The notes under the pieces are model-generated. The model had not been told where the DNA came from and ran no database searches. It saw nothing but the letters and a program-made list of their open reading frames with translations. Shown piece by piece: positions 36,914 to 45,122 of a DNA stretch of 45,122 nt. Where the stretch lies: IMG/VR virus record IMGVR_UViG_3300025083_000071, positions 1 to 45,122 of that record. The stretch is one strand, 5' to 3'. Numbering within the stretch: the stretch's first letter is position 1; every line of letters begins with the position of its first letter. The position numbers were made by a program, and so were the translations under genes. Source of the stretch: a virus.

Positions 36914-39034
36914 ATGAACCCTAATGATTTTGAAGACGACTATGAAGAGAATATTGAATCTGCGGATTCTTCATACATTGAAGATGTAAAAGAGAAGGAC
37001 TTAGAATCTGATCCTTCTGTAGGTAATATTATAGGCTTTATTAATGAACGCTTCTCCAAAGCTGAAGATGCAAGACGTGTAGACGAAGACAGATGGATGA
37101 AGTCTTACAGAAACTACAGAGGATTATATAGTCCTGATGTACAGTTTACTGAAGCTGAGAGATCTCGTGTATTCGTTAAAGTAACTAAGACAAAAACTTT
37201 AGCCGCTTACGGGCAGATAGTAGATGTACTATTCGGTAACAATAAGTTTCCTATTAATGTAGATCCTACTACTTTACCTGAAGGTGTAGCTGATTCTGTA
37301 CACTTTAACTTAGACCCTGCCGCTGATGAAGCTGTAGATGAACTAAAACAAACGTTCTCTCCCTTCTCTACAGAAGAAGCTAAATTACAGCCGGGCGAGA
37401 CAATGCAACAATTGTCGGAACGACTAGGTGGTATGGCTAACAAACTAGAGCCTGTAATGGATAAACTAGTTGAAGGGCCGGGAACTACACCTTCTACTGT
37501 AACAGTGCGCCCTGCACAAGTTGCCGCTAAGAAGATGCAGAAAAAGATACATGATCAGTTAGAAGAAAGCGGAGCTAACAAACAGCTTCGCTTAGCCGCA
37601 TTTGAATGTGCTCTATTCGGTACAGGTATAATGAAAGGCCCATTTGCTACTAACAAAGAGTATCCACGTTGGGATGATGAAGGTAACTATGACCCTGTAA
37701 TAAAGACTGTACCATCTACGAGTAATGTTTCTATATGGGACTTCTATCCTGATCCTGATGCGGCTAACATGGATGAGGCTGAGTACATCATAGAGAGACA
37801 CAAGATGTCACGCTCACAATTAAGAGCACTCAAAGGTCGTCCTTTCTTCCGTGACAACTCTATAGACACAGCTATTAAGTTGGGTGAGTCCTACGAGAAG
37901 AAGTGGTGGGAGCAAGTCATGGAGGATGATGAGCAAGGCTCTAAAGCAGAACGCTATGAAGTAAAAGAGTTCTGGGGTTTTGTTGATCGTGAAGTGCTAG
38001 AAGACCATGACCTTAAGATTCCTAGTGAGTTAAAAGATTCAGAGCAAGTAAACGTAAACCTATGGTCGTGTAACGGTCAAGTTATTCGTATGGTTATGAA
38101 TCCATTCAAACCTGCTCTTATACCTTACTATGCTGTACCTTATGAGATTAACCCTTACAGCTTCTTCGGTGTAGGTATAGCAGAGAACATGGATGACACT
38201 CAAACGCTAATGAATGGCTTCATGCGTATGGCTGTTGATAATGCTGTGTTGTCTGGTAACTTACTGATTGAAGTAGATGAGACTAACTTAGTTCCGGGAC
38301 AAGATCTATCTGTGTATCCCGGCAAGGTGTTTCGTAGACAAGGAGGTGCACCCGGACAGGCTATCTTCGGCACAAAGTTCCCTAACGTAGCTGGAGAGAA
38401 CATGCAGTTGTTCGATAAGGCAAGAGTATTGTCAGACGAATCGACTGGCTTCCCTAGCTTTGCTCACGGTCAAACCGGTGTGTCAGGTGTAGGTCGTACA
38501 GCTTCAGGTATCTCTATGCTTATGTCTGCGGCTAACGGTTCTATTCGTACAGTTATTAAGAACGTAGATGACTACTTATTGAATCCCTTAGGCAAAGCTT
38601 TCTTTAGCTTCAACATGCAGTTCGACTATGATCCTAGCATTAAGGGTGACTTAGACGTAAAGGCTCAAGGTACTGCTTCTCTCATGGCTAACGAAGTCAG
38701 ATCACAAAGACTAATGCAATTCTTACAAGTTGCACAGAATCCTACCTTAGCTCCGTTTGCTAAGATGGACTATATCATCCGTGAGATTGCTATAAGCATG
38801 GACTTAGATCCTGACAAGGTGACTAACTCTATGGACGATGCGGCAATACAGGCAGAGATACTAAAAGGATTCCAAGCTCCTCCTGAGCCTACTGATCCAA
38901 ATGCACCACCTACAACACCTCAAGGACAAGCTCCTACAGGCCCACAAGATATGACTGGTGGCGGAGGTGGTAACATCGGTGTAGGTGCGGCGGCTACGCC
39001 CGGAGAGCCGGGATTTAGTGGAAACGTACAGTAA
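36914..39034 (+). CDS. Portal (head-tail connector) protein
   Basis: The 706-residue acidic protein follows terL by 2 nt, as portals usually do. N-terminal VDEDRWMKSYRNYRGLYSPD and RSRVFVKVTKTKTLAAYGQI, a central NVSIWDFYPDPDAANMDEAE and YIIERHKMSRSQL, and the GVGIAENMDDTQTLMNGFMR block fit large podovirus portals. The C-terminal end is Pro/Gly/Gln-rich and disordered. It would form the dodecameric ring at the capsid vertex. Confidence 0.85.
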   Translation: MNPNDFEDDYEENIESADSSYIEDVKEKDLESDPSVGNIIGFINERFSKAEDARRVDEDRWMKSYRNYRGLYSPDVQFTEAERSRVFVKVTKTKTLAAYGQIVDVLFGNNKFPINVDPTTLPEGVADSVHFNLDPAADEAVDELKQTFSPFSTEEAKLQPGETMQQLSERLGGMANKLEPVMDKLVEGPGTTPSTVTVRPAQVAAKKMQKKIHDQLEESGANKQLRLAAFECALFGTGIMKGPFATNKEYPRWDDEGNYDPVIKTVPSTSNVSIWDFYPDPDAANMDEAEYIIERHKMSRSQLRALKGRPFFRDNSIDTAIKLGESYEKKWWEQVMEDDEQGSKAERYEVKEFWGFVDREVLEDHDLKIPSELKDSEQVNVNLWSCNGQVIRMVMNPFKPALIPYYAVPYEINPYSFFGVGIAENMDDTQTLMNGFMRMAVDNAVLSGNLLIEVDETNLVPGQDLSVYPGKVFRRQGGAPGQAIFGTKFPNVAGENMQLFDKARVLSDESTGFPSFAHGQTGVSGVGRTASGISMLMSAANGSIRTVIKNVDDYLLNPLGKAFFSFNMQFDYDPSIKGDLDVKAQGTASLMANEVRSQRLMQFLQVAQNPTLAPFAKMDYIIREIAISMDLDPDKVTNSMDDAAIQAEILKGFQAPPEPTDPNAPPTTPQGQAPTGPQDMTGGGGGNIGVGAAATPGEPGFSGNVQ

Positions 39035-40707
39035 TGGGTGCACTCAGTAAACTCATAGCTAAAGAACTGACAGAGGCGTTTGAGGGTGTTACCTCTAAAG
39101 GTCGTACTCCTGATTTAACTATACCTAAGTCTAAAATGAATCCTTTAGTTCAGACAAGAGAACCGGGAACTGAAAGTGTAGACGAAAAAGGTTTTTATCA
39201 ATCAACTTTCTATAGTCCCGTTGTCAACACTTTAGAACAGATGTCTATAGGTAAGAAGGGTACTAAAGGGGAAAACATATCAGCCTTCCTAAATAAACGT
39301 GCACCTAATGTAGCAAAGGCTGAATTAGATTCTTTTGATCTTGACTTAGATCCTAAACGTTTATACTCTAGAGAAGAAGCATTAAATATAGCTAGAGAAA
39401 AAGGTACGGACAGATATACAGTTGATACTTTGTATCCTCCCTCTACTGATGTATATAGAAGCATTCAACGACAACAGATTTTAGATAGAGAAGTAAATTA
39501 TGTTGTACATCAACTACAAGCAAACAAAGATTTAGTATCCCCTAAAGATGCGAAATTTATGCATTATGGAGGGGCTAAAAACTTAGGACATAGTAGGTCT
39601 TCTGTTAGACAAAACTATTTTGATCCTGAAGATATGTACTTACTTATAGAAGAAGCACAATCAGATTTATCTACATTTATTAGTAAGGTAGCTAAACGAG
39701 GAGTACGTACAAATCCTAAGTTAGCTAAAGAGAAAAAAGAAGCTTTTATTAAAGATAGTATATTAGATTTAGAAGAGCAATTAGAGAATATTGAAGACAT
39801 TACTCTGGATAAAGATATTTTAGAAACTGTAATTAAATATTACGGTAAGTATCACGATGATAAACATTATTTAAATGTAAAAGAAGGTACTAGTAATTAT
39901 GCAGGTTTTATATTTAGAGATAAAGTAGGTTCTGCTACAGAAAGGCTAAAATCTAAATCTAAGTTTCTTAAAGAATTTAAAAACGAGTTAGAAGAAGAAT
40001 ATAGTCTAACTATACCAGAATCTAGATCTAACACAATGTTAGAGATTGTTATAGACGCTTTAATAACTATGAAAAAAGTTGCCCCTACAGTACCTTGGCA
40101 AGACGCAGATAATATAATAATAAATGAAATGGCTAGAGTTCATAATGCTATTGATAAAAATACAGTTTCTTATTATAGAGATAAATTTAGAGAGTTTGAA
40201 ACTAAGTCGCCTGTAGTAAGTAGAAGTGATTACTTAAAAAGATTACTACTTGCTAATATATCTTTTGCTAAGTCTCAAGGCATAGACAAAATAGTTATTC
40301 CTAATTACAAAGAGATAGCTAGAATAAGAGCTAGTAGTATAAGTGAAGCTATGGAAACAGAAGCAGGATCAGAGATAGCTAAGAAGTACGAAAAAGCTAA
40401 ACAAAAAGGTTCTGAAGAAGAAAGAAAGTTTGCTATAGATTACTACGAGAGAGTTTTTAAGAAGACCTATGAAGACTCACTTCGTAAAGTTATAAATGAA
40501 TTAAATAAAGAATCTAAGGGTACAATTAAAGTAGGCACTAGAGACTTGATGTATACAGGAGAAGGTGCTGGTGGTGGTGGTGAACGTACTACGGCTGGCA
40601 CACAACTAGACATATCTAACTTTAAGTTTAACCCACAAAAAGAAGAACTAAGATTTAACGAAGGTGGCTTAGTTAAGAAGCCCGGCTTAATGCAAAGACC
40701 CTCATAA
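39034..40707 (+). CDS. Polyvalent-type accessory protein next to portal
   Basis: The 557-residue product has a block order I associate with large polyvalent-protein domains of phages. MSIGKKGTKGENISAFLNKR and APNVAKAELDSFDLDL come first, then MHYGGAKNLGHSRSSVRQNY, and LLIEEAQSDLSTF resembles the HIEEIQSDW motif. It ends FAKSQGIDKIVIPNYKEIAR and a Gly-rich tail. The coding sequence looks more A+T-rich than its neighbours, suggesting separate acquisition. Such domains may be injected with DNA; here the role is unknown. It overlaps the portal stop by one base. Confidence 0.55.
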   Translation: MGALSKLIAKELTEAFEGVTSKGRTPDLTIPKSKMNPLVQTREPGTESVDEKGFYQSTFYSPVVNTLEQMSIGKKGTKGENISAFLNKRAPNVAKAELDSFDLDLDPKRLYSREEALNIAREKGTDRYTVDTLYPPSTDVYRSIQRQQILDREVNYVVHQLQANKDLVSPKDAKFMHYGGAKNLGHSRSSVRQNYFDPEDMYLLIEEAQSDLSTFISKVAKRGVRTNPKLAKEKKEAFIKDSILDLEEQLENIEDITLDKDILETVIKYYGKYHDDKHYLNVKEGTSNYAGFIFRDKVGSATERLKSKSKFLKEFKNELEEEYSLTIPESRSNTMLEIVIDALITMKKVAPTVPWQDADNIIINEMARVHNAIDKNTVSYYRDKFREFETKSPVVSRSDYLKRLLLANISFAKSQGIDKIVIPNYKEIARIRASSISEAMETEAGSEIAKKYEKAKQKGSEEERKFAIDYYERVFKKTYEDSLRKVINELNKESKGTIKVGTRDLMYTGEGAGGGGERTTAGTQLDISNFKFNPQKEELRFNEGGLVKKPGLMQRPS

Positions 40708-40901
40708 TGCAAATAAAGAAACTAGTAAACGACAAACCCTTATGGGATTCTTTCTGTGAAACTCTTGATGCTAAGATAGCACAGTCACACAAGAAGATGG
40801 AACAAGTTAAGACTACAGATGAAATGTTTCGTTGCCAAGGCGAGATAGCAGGACTACGAAAACTTAAATACTTAAGGGATGAAGTAAATGGCAGTACATA
40901 G
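40707..40901 (+). CDS. Small conserved structural-region protein (64 aa)
   Basis: The product MQIKKLVNDKPLWDSFCETL, with DEMFRCQGEIAGLRKLKYLR later, is a short helical protein of a type seen next to scaffold or portal genes in many marine phages. No catalytic motif is present. It shares one base with the preceding gene. Function unknown. Confidence 0.65.
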   Translation: MQIKKLVNDKPLWDSFCETLDAKIAQSHKKMEQVKTTDEMFRCQGEIAGLRKLKYLRDEVNGST

Positions 40902-40922
40902 AAATACCCAAGGAGCAACTCA

Positions 40923-42710
40923 ATGAGCAGACAAATGGAAATGGCATTAACTGGTGGATCTAATGACGTAGACCCAGTAAGCGGAAACGAAGTTCCTCCG
41001 GGATCTTTACCTGAAGAGGTGCGTGATGATATAGACGCTAGACTCAGTGAAGGTGAATACGTTGTACCTGCAGATGTTGTTCGTTACTTTGGTGTGAAAG
41101 TCTTTGAAGACATGCGTAATGAAGCTAAGATGGGTTTATCTCAGATGGATGCAGATGGTCGTATAGGTGGAGAGCCTGTACCAGCCACGCCAACAGAAGG
41201 CGGTATGGAGGGTATGCAGGACATAACGGAAGAAGACTTAGCCGCACTAGAACAAGCTATGGCTACAGGGGTAGCTGATGGTGGCTTGATGGATAAGTTA
41301 GCTACTGCCGCTAAGAGTGATAAGTTAATCAATGCTCGTATGAACGCTAAAGGTATGTCTGTAGGTTATGCAGATGGTGGTGCAGTTCAAGCTCCTCTTA
41401 ACACTGACCCTACAAGAGTAGATGCTCTTATTGATAAGTTTATGATAGCCGCACAGAATAGTCCAGCGTTAATGCAAGAGCTTGCTAGTAGAGGTGTTAC
41501 ATTAAATACTACTGGTGCTAACATGAATCCTCAAGAGATGCAGTCCGCTAATAGACAGACTGAAAGAGCTTTTAATACAGGTGGTGCATTAGGTTTCACT
41601 CCTAGTAATTATGGGTTAGGTTTCTCTGTCTTTGGAGGAGGGTCAGGCGCAGGATCTTCTCCTGTACAAGAAATAGAAACTATTATGGTTGAGTATTACA
41701 ATCCTACTACAGGTGATACTATGATGATAGCTCACGACAAAGCTACTAATCAACCTACACAAGTTGTACCTGCAGGTTACATAATAAGACCGGCAGGAAC
41801 AGGTACTCCTGTTACTCCTGTAGAAACTGTAGCACCTAGAGAAAATAGAGATGAAGATACTCGTAGTGCCTCTCAGAAGCTACTAGAAGAATCCATGAAA
41901 GATACAGATTGGATGAAGAGATATGATTACACTAGTTCTGAAGGTCTTTATCAAACTACTAAGCAAGCTATGGAAGCTGAACTAGAAGCTCAACATGGTA
42001 TAATACAGTTTATCAGTAAGTTTGATAAGACTGGTATTATGGCTAAAAGACCACAACTTATGATATTAGGTCAAACTAATGCACACATACGTATGCTAGA
42101 GAAACAAGGACAAACATCTGCCGAAGAGATAGCAGAACTTAAAGAACTAGCCGCACAATATAAAGAGCAACACGGATTAGGAGGCCCTCTTATGGGTCTA
42201 GTTTCTAATGGTTGGGGTCTGACAGATGTAATTAAAGATACTCTAGGCGATGACTTATTTGCTAATACTACATCGTCAAGAACTAGCATAGGTACTTCTT
42301 TTGATACTATAGATTCAACTCCAGCCGAAAGAAATTTAAGCTCTGATAGAGACAGAACAGTCAGTAAAGCAGAGTCTGCCAGAATATCTGACACTGTAGC
42401 CGCTATGAGAAATAAAAGTGGTAAGGCTACAGTAGATGCATCTAGAAGTCGTACAGATGCTAGTGGCAAAAGGGCTGGCGATGTAGGTTACGAGAGTGCC
42501 TTAGCTAAAAGAGCTAGACTAGCTAGAGAAAGTAGTTCTAGCCCTACCCGTAATACAAGCTCAAGAAATACTTCTAGTAATAACAACAACTCTAGTAACA
42601 ATAACTCTAGTAAATATAGTGCAGGTAGAGGACGAACAGGTAACAGTAAAACAGATTGGAGCAAGCCCGGAAGATATAATAAGGGCGGCTTGATGAAGAA
42701 GAAAAAGTAA
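40923..42710 (+). CDS. Putative structural-region protein, 595 aa
   Basis: It begins with a segment conserved in marine podoviruses, LPEEVRDDIDARLSEGEYVV then PADVVRYFG. Repeated G-G motifs follow (VADGGLMDKL, YADGGAVQAP, FNTGGALGF). The middle is Thr/Pro-rich; a helical part (residues ~330-420) precedes a Ser/Asn/Arg-rich low-complexity tail ending in YNKGGLMKKKK. Short GG motifs before coil regions also occur at the ends of other proteins in this operon (KGGSVNCG, NEGGLVKKPG). The role in virion assembly is inferred from position before the scaffold. CAAGGAG precedes the ATG. Confidence 0.6.
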   Translation: MSRQMEMALTGGSNDVDPVSGNEVPPGSLPEEVRDDIDARLSEGEYVVPADVVRYFGVKVFEDMRNEAKMGLSQMDADGRIGGEPVPATPTEGGMEGMQDITEEDLAALEQAMATGVADGGLMDKLATAAKSDKLINARMNAKGMSVGYADGGAVQAPLNTDPTRVDALIDKFMIAAQNSPALMQELASRGVTLNTTGANMNPQEMQSANRQTERAFNTGGALGFTPSNYGLGFSVFGGGSGAGSSPVQEIETIMVEYYNPTTGDTMMIAHDKATNQPTQVVPAGYIIRPAGTGTPVTPVETVAPRENRDEDTRSASQKLLEESMKDTDWMKRYDYTSSEGLYQTTKQAMEAELEAQHGIIQFISKFDKTGIMAKRPQLMILGQTNAHIRMLEKQGQTSAEEIAELKELAAQYKEQHGLGGPLMGLVSNGWGLTDVIKDTLGDDLFANTTSSRTSIGTSFDTIDSTPAERNLSSDRDRTVSKAESARISDTVAAMRNKSGKATVDASRSRTDASGKRAGDVGYESALAKRARLARESSSSPTRNTSSRNTSSNNNNSSNNNSSKYSAGRGRTGNSKTDWSKPGRYNKGGLMKKKK

Positions 42711-42720
42711 TAACTAAAAG

Positions 42721-42764
42721 ACTATCCTATAAAAACTATAAGGCTACCCGGCTCAAAAAGCTGG
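42721..42764 (+). promoter_or_regulatory. Late promoter-like element with stem-loop before scaffold
   Basis: ACTATCCTATAAAAACTATA resembles the elements at 34442 and 43717 (ACTATA...TATAACTATA) and is followed by a stem CCGGCT/AGCTGG (42748-42764, loop CAAAA). No -35 hexamer is visible and no U-tract follows, so a leader structure is more likely than a terminator. Confidence 0.4.
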
Positions 42765-42786
42765 CCCCAACATAAAGGAAAACAAT

Positions 42787-43689
42787 ATGCCTGAATTAGA
42801 AACAGTAGAATCTCCTAAAGTATCAGGGTTCGTTGACCCTAACTATACCAATAAAGCTAACAGGAGACGTATAGAACAAGAAGAAGAAGAGCTAGACAAG
42901 CTCATGAAAGGGGAACAGAATGAGGAAGATACTTCAGAAGATCAAGAACCTGATGATGAGACTCAAGAACTTAGTGATGAATCTGATAAGAAAGATGAAA
43001 CGTTAAGTAGTGAAGAACGCACATACAAAAAACGTTATAGTGATTTACGTGATCATTTAAACAAACAGTCTGCAGAAATAAAACAATTACAGTCTAAACT
43101 AGAGAATGCTGAAACAAGTGGTACTCTTAGGCCACCCAAGTCAGACGAAGATATTGAGGCGTGGGCTAATGAGTTTCCTGACATTGCGGCTATAGTAGAA
43201 ACTATTGCATCTAAGAAAGCAGATGAACGATTTTCTGGTGCTGAGGCAAGACTAAAAGAGATTGATCGCATTAGTGAAGAAGCTACTCGTAGTAAGCTAG
43301 AGCAAGAAATCAGAGCCATACACCCTGACTTTGATGAACTACGTGATAGTGATGCTTTTCACGATTGGGCTAAGAAAGAACCTAAGTGGGTCAAAGATGC
43401 TCTATACGACAACTCTGAAGACCCTGCATCAGTTGCTCGTGTAATAGATCTATACAAGATGCACAATGGTTTAGATACTAAGTCTAAAAAGAAAGCTACT
43501 AAAGCGGCGGCTTCTGCAGTAGTAACTAAACGTTCTACTAAGCCTGACTCTAACGATGTGGCTGGACACTTCAGCGAGTCTCAAGTACACAAGATGACAG
43601 CTAGTGAGTACGAGAAAAACTCTGATGCTATCATGGAAGCAATACGTGCAGGTAAGTTTACCTATGATATGACAGGTGGCGCACGTTAA
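42787..43689 (+). CDS. Capsid scaffolding (assembly) protein
   Basis: The 300-residue, very acidic protein has Glu/Asp-rich repeats (RRIEQEEEELDKLMKGEQNE), a coiled coil (HLNKQSAEIKQLQSKLENAE) and a more structured C-terminus (MTASEYEKNSDAIMEAIRAG). It immediately precedes the major capsid gene, the usual place of podovirus scaffolds such as T7 gp9. It should template procapsid assembly and be released. AAAGGAAAACAAT precedes the ATG. Confidence 0.8.
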   Translation: MPELETVESPKVSGFVDPNYTNKANRRRIEQEEEELDKLMKGEQNEEDTSEDQEPDDETQELSDESDKKDETLSSEERTYKKRYSDLRDHLNKQSAEIKQLQSKLENAETSGTLRPPKSDEDIEAWANEFPDIAAIVETIASKKADERFSGAEARLKEIDRISEEATRSKLEQEIRAIHPDFDELRDSDAFHDWAKKEPKWVKDALYDNSEDPASVARVIDLYKMHNGLDTKSKKKATKAAASAVVTKRSTKPDSNDVAGHFSESQVHKMTASEYEKNSDAIMEAIRAGKFTYDMTGGAR

Positions 43690-43703
43690 TTGCAAATAAA
43701 GTA

Positions 43704-43731
43704 TTGACATCTATAGACTATAATGTATAAC
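43704..43731 (+). promoter_or_regulatory. Capsid gene promoter
   Basis: TTGACA (43704-43709), 16-nt spacer, TATAAC (43726-43731), with expected start near 43738. The hexamer CTATAG occurs on both sides of the -10 region (43711-43716 and 43731-43736). The segment ACTATAATGTATAACTATAGG also has the ACTATAGG end of T7-type promoters. Confidence 0.7.
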
Positions 43732-43736
43732 TATAG

Positions 43737-43790
43737 GTGTCTTTAACCTGTAGTAAGCCTCACACTGTGACCACCTTACTATTAAGACAC
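43737..43790 (+). promoter_or_regulatory. 5'-end stem-loop of capsid mRNA
   Basis: GTGTCTT (43737-43743) pairs with AAGACAC (43784-43790); then TAGTAAG (43751-43757) pairs with CTTACTA (43775-43781). The stem begins at the predicted transcript start, a placement known to stabilise mRNAs against 5'-end-dependent decay. The full leader to the ATG is ~230 nt. Confidence 0.7.
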
Positions 43791-43924
43791 TATCTCAATA
43801 AGTCTAAACATACCAATAATAAGACCTACCTGAATAAGTATAGGCCCGTGTAGTTTAATATTGTGACTGATCCTTACAACTTAAATATACATGCACCCTA
43901 GAAAGTACAGCCTCTTATCGGTTC

Positions 43925-43952
43925 GTTTAGCTTACTTAAAACTAAGCCAAAC
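43925..43952 (+). promoter_or_regulatory. Stem-loop just before capsid ribosome site
   Basis: GTTTAGCTTA (43925-43934) pairs with TAAGCCAAAC (43943-43952) with one mismatch and an 8-nt loop. It ends 6 nt before GGAGG, leaving the ribosome site exposed. It probably keeps the site single-stranded for heavy translation. Confidence 0.6.
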
Positions 43953-43970
43953 ACCTAATGGAGGATTATA

Positions 43971-45044
43971 ATGGCATTTGCATCCGCAAGCGGATATACA
44001 AACTTACCGAATGGTAACTTTAGTTCCGTAATTTATTCAAAAAAAGTACAACTTGCATTCCGCAAGTCCACAGTATGTGGAGACATCACTAACTCTGATT
44101 ATTTCGGTGAGATCGCTGCACAAGGCGATACAGTGAAAATTATAAAAGAGCCTGAAGTAAGCGTATCAGCATACAAGCGTGGCACGACCATAGCTGCACA
44201 AGATTTAGCTGATGCTGATTTTTCACTTGTTGTAGATAAAGCAAACTACTTTGCATTTAAAATCGACGACATCGAAGAAGCACACTCTCATGTTAATTTC
44301 ATGGACATGGCTACCAACCGTGCGGCTTTCCGCTTGGCTGATCAGCATGACCAAGAAGTATTGGGTTACTTAAGTGGTTATAAACAGTCTGCTCTACATG
44401 CTAATGCAGCCGCAGTCAACGATGCAGTAAATGGAACTAAAGCTAATACAGCTGCTGGTTCAGACGAATTACTTGCAGCTAACAAGCTGAAAAAAGGTGA
44501 CTTCGGAAACATTACTACAACTTCAGCAGGTGATCACTCGATCCCAGTTGCAGCACGTTTACCAGGAGCAACTGCTCTACCAACAGCATACGTATCACCA
44601 GCAATGTTGATTTCACGTATGGGTCGTTTGTTAGATCAGAACCAAGTAGACACTGCAGGTAGATGGTTAGTACTTGATCCTATCATGATGGAAATCCTTC
44701 GTGATGAAGATTCACGTTTGTTTAACGCAGACTTCGGTGAGTCAGGTGGATTACGTAATGGTCTAGTCTTGAACAACTTCCACGGTTTCCGTGTATATAC
44801 TTCAAGTAACTTACCATCAGTAGGTACTGGTGCAGGAACTACAAACACAGCTAACCAAAATGCTAACTACGGTGTTATCGTAGCTGGTCATGACTCGGCT
44901 GTAGCAACTGCAGAGCAAATCAACAAAACAGAAACATACCGTGATCCAGATTCATTCGCTGACATCTGCCGTGGTATGCATCTTTACGGACGCAAGATCT
45001 TACGTCCAGAAGCGTTGGTAACAGCTAAATATAACTTAGCATAA
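43971..45044 (+). CDS. Major capsid protein
   Basis: The 357-residue protein follows the scaffold and has its own promoter, long leader and strong ribosome site (GGAGGATTATA). It begins MAFASASGYTNLPNGNFSSV and has blocks typical of HK97-fold capsids of marine podoviruses: GEIAAQGDTVKIIKEPEVSV, FKIDDIEEAHSHVNFMDMAT and a long RLADQHDQEVLGYLSGY helix. GRWLVLDPIMMEILRDEDSR, a classic capsid block, follows. Codon use differs from neighbouring genes (more GCA/GCT-GC pairs and C-ending codons), consistent with high expression. Confidence 0.9.
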   Translation: MAFASASGYTNLPNGNFSSVIYSKKVQLAFRKSTVCGDITNSDYFGEIAAQGDTVKIIKEPEVSVSAYKRGTTIAAQDLADADFSLVVDKANYFAFKIDDIEEAHSHVNFMDMATNRAAFRLADQHDQEVLGYLSGYKQSALHANAAAVNDAVNGTKANTAAGSDELLAANKLKKGDFGNITTTSAGDHSIPVAARLPGATALPTAYVSPAMLISRMGRLLDQNQVDTAGRWLVLDPIMMEILRDEDSRLFNADFGESGGLRNGLVLNNFHGFRVYTSSNLPSVGTGAGTTNTANQNANYGVIVAGHDSAVATAEQINKTETYRDPDSFADICRGMHLYGRKILRPEALVTAKYNLA

Positions 45045-45052
45045 AATAACTT

Positions 45053-45081
45053 AAGGGGGCTGGCTTAGTGTTAGCCCCTTT
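45053..45081 (+). terminator. Terminator after capsid gene
   Basis: AAGGGGGCTGGC (45053-45064) pairs with GTTAGCCCCTTT (45070-45081) through Watson-Crick and G-U pairs around a 5-nt loop, 8 nt after the capsid stop. The following tract is only moderately T-rich, so termination may be partial, leaving downstream tail genes expressed at lower levels. Confidence 0.65.
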
Positions 45082-45111
45082 ATACACATTTAAAATCTCG
45101 TAGGAAATGAC

Positions 45112-45122
45112 ATGGCGACTTA
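45112..45122 (+). CDS. Start of next gene, 3' truncated
   Basis: ATG-GCG-ACT at the window edge follows TAGGAAATGAC, with AGGA 6 nt before the ATG. After a capsid gene a connector or tail-tube gene is expected. Only three codons are present, so the identity cannot be read. Confidence 0.4.

Noticed and set aside
40887-40925. 12-codon frame between 40890 and 40926 ending in ATGA with the 595-residue gene start
   Set aside because: It is too short to support as a gene and lies mostly in the end of the preceding frame; it may only help ribosome re-initiation.
42071-42469. 132-codon minus-strand frame within the 595-residue gene
   Set aside because: It is an antisense shadow with low-complexity Ser/Leu/Val composition and no upstream leftward gene context.
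42826-42846. GGGTTCGTTGACCC resembling a tRNA T-arm
   Set aside because: It encodes part of the scaffold protein's N-terminus, and no acceptor stem or anticodon arm is found.

Overview
The window is a 45 kb piece of a tailed, podovirus-like bacteriophage genome, most likely from marine alphaproteobacteria. It has three back-to-back gene blocks, almost no spacing between genes, a T7-like replication set, and a terminase-portal-scaffold-capsid module. A family A DNA polymerase interrupted by a DnaJ-type CxxC zinc finger, separate primase and helicase genes, a tyrosine integrase and a B12-dependent (class II) ribonucleotide reductase together resemble the marine phage group typified by SAR116 phage HMO-2011. 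A small DUF1127-like gene, a family common in Alphaproteobacteria, supports the host guess. The window opens inside a gene and ends at the first codons of the gene after the capsid. It therefore looks like a permuted or incomplete contig that lacks the connector and tail segment.

Layout. (1) 1-11638, rightward: end of a putative appendage protein; three consecutive genes with signal peptides (pilin-like, chaperone-like, unknown); a membrane-anchored coiled-coil protein; an HlyC/RTX-type lysine acyltransferase; then large internal virion proteins, one with a transglycosylase-like domain. (2) 11673-30529, leftward: the early/middle block. Its promoter-proximal half (23.6-30.5 kb) holds many small genes, among them an HhH-type glycosylase-like protein, a Mom-like DNA modification protein and an NrdR-like zinc ribbon. 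Its distal half holds integrase, primase, helicase, polymerase, a Cas4-like exonuclease, endonuclease I, MazG-like pyrophosphatase, NrdJ, glutaredoxin and two nuclease-like proteins. (3) 30530-31409: a divergent control region of about 0.9 kb with sigma70-type promoters and repeats. (4) 31410-45122, rightward: EF-hand membrane protein, holin-like protein, GH108 endolysin, three lysine-rich small proteins, terminase, portal, a polyvalent-type accessory protein, scaffold and capsid.

How it works together. The leftward block makes nucleotides (NrdJ, reduced by the adjacent glutaredoxin, with MazG clearing unwanted NTPs) and replicates DNA with a split primase/helicase and PolA. Endonuclease I and the exonuclease may recycle host DNA and resolve junctions. 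The rightward blocks package DNA, build the capsid, lyse the cell and eject DNA.

Most striking regulatory signals: a GTCGGA-TCCGAC palindrome with a shared ribosome-binding leader ahead of five leftward genes, and a late promoter-like element followed at once by a stem-loop ahead of three rightward genes. All functions are read from sequence motifs by eye; no database search was run. I saw no tRNA, rRNA, CRISPR array or insertion sequence.
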